Below, piece by piece: positions 62,640 through 64,000 of a stretch of 64,000 bases of DNA. Location of the stretch: NCBI GenBank assembly GCA_910574185.1, contig CAJSZQ010000002.1, positions 1 to 64,000 on the forward strand, in the 5' to 3' direction. This stretch comes from Lachnospiraceae bacterium. GTDB taxonomy: Bacteria; Bacillota; Clostridia; Lachnospirales; Lachnospiraceae. Below the pieces are notes generated by a model. That model saw nothing but the letters and a program-made list of their open reading frames with translations, made no database searches and was not told where the DNA came from. Both the position numbers and the translations under genes were made by a program. The first letter of the stretch is position 1. Each line of letters opens with the position of its first letter.

Positions 62640-64000
62640 ATGCAGCGTTATCTCACAATATTGGAGGTTTCTCAAAAGCAGGCATATATATTTGCAAGCA
62701 ATAAGCTTTCGGAAAATATTGTTAATTCTGAAGTGATTGCGAAGATATTAAGCCCGGGCTATCTGGCTGAAGTCTTAAGAGGTACGGGATACAGAGAAAA
62801 TAAAAATATGGTCTATTCCGGGGGCGGCCATACTATTTTGGAATTTGAGACAGAGGATGAATCATATCAATGTGTGGCATTGCTGACCGAAACCATTTAT
62901 CGGGATTTTGATGGTATTTCGGTTTTTGCACAGACGATTCCATATGATGAAAATAAGCTTCCGAAGAATAATTTGAAAGAATTAACCAGAGAACTTGAAA
63001 AAAAGAAGTCTGAGCGATTGTCTTATTTCCGTCAGGGGACTTACGGCGTGGAAAAAATAGATGCTGCGACTTTGAGCGCCGTTCCGGAAAAAGAAGAATC
63101 AGAAGCCAAAAAACAGATTCGGGAAAATGAGTATTTTGTAGAAAAGTCATTTTATCCGGATGGGGTGACGCCGGTTATGGCTTTTGGAGAACTGGGAGGC
63201 TCGCGTGATGAATCTAATTTTATTGCGGTTATTCATGTAGATGGGAATGGTATGGGAAAGCGTGTAGAAGAATTCTATGATACAATCGGCACGTCGGACT
63301 GGAATATTACGAAAGAGAAGCTTCGTGAGTTCAGTGAAAGCATAGATAAGGACTTTAAGCGGGCTTTCCGGAATATGGCAACGGTTGTGGGATCTAATCT
63401 GAAAAATGGTAAATTGAAAGATTTGGATATCCAGGATAATCGTTTCCCTTTACGCAGGATTATTACGGCGGGTGACGATATTTGTTTTATCACAGAAGGC
63501 CGGATCGGCATCGAATGTGCGGTAGTTTTTTTAGAAGAATTAAATAAGTTTTCGTCCTATACCGCCTGTGCAGGAGTTGCTCTGGTTCATCAGAAGTTTC
63601 CTTTTTACAAAGCTTATGGACTGGCGGAGCAGCTCTGTAAAAATGCAAAAATATTTGGGAGTAATATTAGTCCGCAGGATAAGGGCAGTTCTGTTTCCGT
63701 GGTTGACTGGCATATTGAGTTTGGCGAGATGGGGGATTCGCTGGAAGCAATTCGCCGCAATTATATTACGGGTGACGGAGACTGCCTTTTCATGCGCCCA
63801 TATTTAGTGGCGGCGCCGGATGGAATTATGGAAGCCCCTGCTCTGGCAGGAAGAAGGTATGGTGATTTCAAACGATTGATCAGACTTTTACAGGGGAAGG
63901 TAAAAGAAAAAAGTTATCCTGTGGGAAAGGTTAAAGAACTTCGCGGCGCATTGAAAGCCGGCGAAACAATTACAGCCAATTATCTGCGGTTTAACCGTAT
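62640..64000 (+). CDS. cas10: Cas10 (Cmr2/Csm1-type palm protein), partial at window end
   Basis: The frame runs from an ATG with AAGGAG upstream to the window edge (453 codons). The first palm-like part has VIHVDGNGMGKRVEEF with Asp201, and the second palm carries AGDD at residues 277-280, a variant of the GGDD motif that makes cyclic oligoadenylates from ATP. The 200 residues before it show no HD nuclease motif. Type III Cas10 proteins start target RNA-triggered signalling; the rest of the complex should lie downstream. The missing HD suggests a III-C/D-like or derived type. Confidence 0.85.
   Translation, partial: MQRYLTILEVSQKQAYIFASNKLSENIVNSEVIAKILSPGYLAEVLRGTGYRENKNMVYSGGGHTILEFETEDESYQCVALLTETIYRDFDGISVFAQTIPYDENKLPKNNLKELTRELEKKKSERLSYFRQGTYGVEKIDAATLSAVPEKEESEAKKQIRENEYFVEKSFYPDGVTPVMAFGELGGSRDESNFIAVIHVDGNGMGKRVEEFYDTIGTSDWNITKEKLREFSESIDKDFKRAFRNMATVVGSNLKNGKLKDLDIQDNRFPLRRIITAGDDICFITEGRIGIECAVVFLEELNKFSSYTACAGVALVHQKFPFYKAYGLAEQLCKNAKIFGSNISPQDKGSSVSVVDWHIEFGEMGDSLEAIRRNYITGDGDCLFMRPYLVAAPDGIMEAPALAGRRYGDFKRLIRLLQGKVKEKSYPVGKVKELRGALKAGETITANYLRFNR

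Overview
The window looks like a chromosome segment of a low-to-mid GC, spore-forming Gram-positive anaerobe, most probably a gut Lachnospiraceae (Clostridia). I base this on AGGAGG-type ribosome sites, a leuS T-box, CotF-like spore coat genes, a GerMN lipoprotein, the argC-GNAT-argJ-argB order and the general protein style. No rRNA or tRNA gene was recognised. The family name is an inference.

Region 1 (1-13.6 kb) is mostly housekeeping: the start of a transposase-like gene, a GtrA membrane protein, a DUF3048 lipoprotein, the aromatic pair tyrA-aroA (minus strand), an EF-G-like GTPase with an altered G4 motif, a membrane protein, an AEC transporter, a small P-loop protein and leuS behind a T-box with a CTC (Leu) specifier. 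Region 2 (13.6-16.4 kb) is an AT-rich islet with a DUF433/DUF5615 toxin-antitoxin pair, flanked by two related gene remnants and a short direct repeat. Region 3 (16.4-34.7 kb) returns to core genes: an RpiR regulator with an oxidoreductase, an aminotransferase, two small coat-like genes, argG facing argC-GNAT-argJ-argB across an 800-bp hairpin-rich region, a ComEA-like lipoprotein, a two-component system, a GerMN lipoprotein and comEC.

Region 4 (34.6-55.6 kb) is accessory DNA that begins with an integrase remnant overlapping the 3' end of comEC. It carries a ParE-type toxin-antitoxin pair, an orphan NADAR-like protein and a long plus-strand gene set: an HEXXH protein, three VirD4/TraG-like ATPases (one with a degenerate Walker A), several small membrane proteins, an OmpA-like lipoprotein, a ClpP-like serine protease and a polytopic membrane protein. 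No relaxase or VirB4 was seen, so this may not be an ordinary conjugative element. A 991-residue RyR-domain protein sits inside it on the opposite strand, next to a broken TIR gene.

Region 5 (55.6-64 kb) is a type III CRISPR locus: an N-terminally truncated cas1, a Cas2-reverse transcriptase fusion, an archaeo-eukaryotic-type primase split over two frames, a short array (six repeats, the last two decayed), cas6, a TIR-DUF6273 protein, a small CRISPR-linked protein and a cas10 that runs off the window. The likely logic is that Cas10 would sense target RNA and make a nucleotide signal, the TIR protein is a candidate NAD-cleaving effector, and Cas1/Cas2-RT/primase would capture spacers, possibly from RNA. 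The Cas1 truncation and primase frame breaks raise doubt that acquisition still works.
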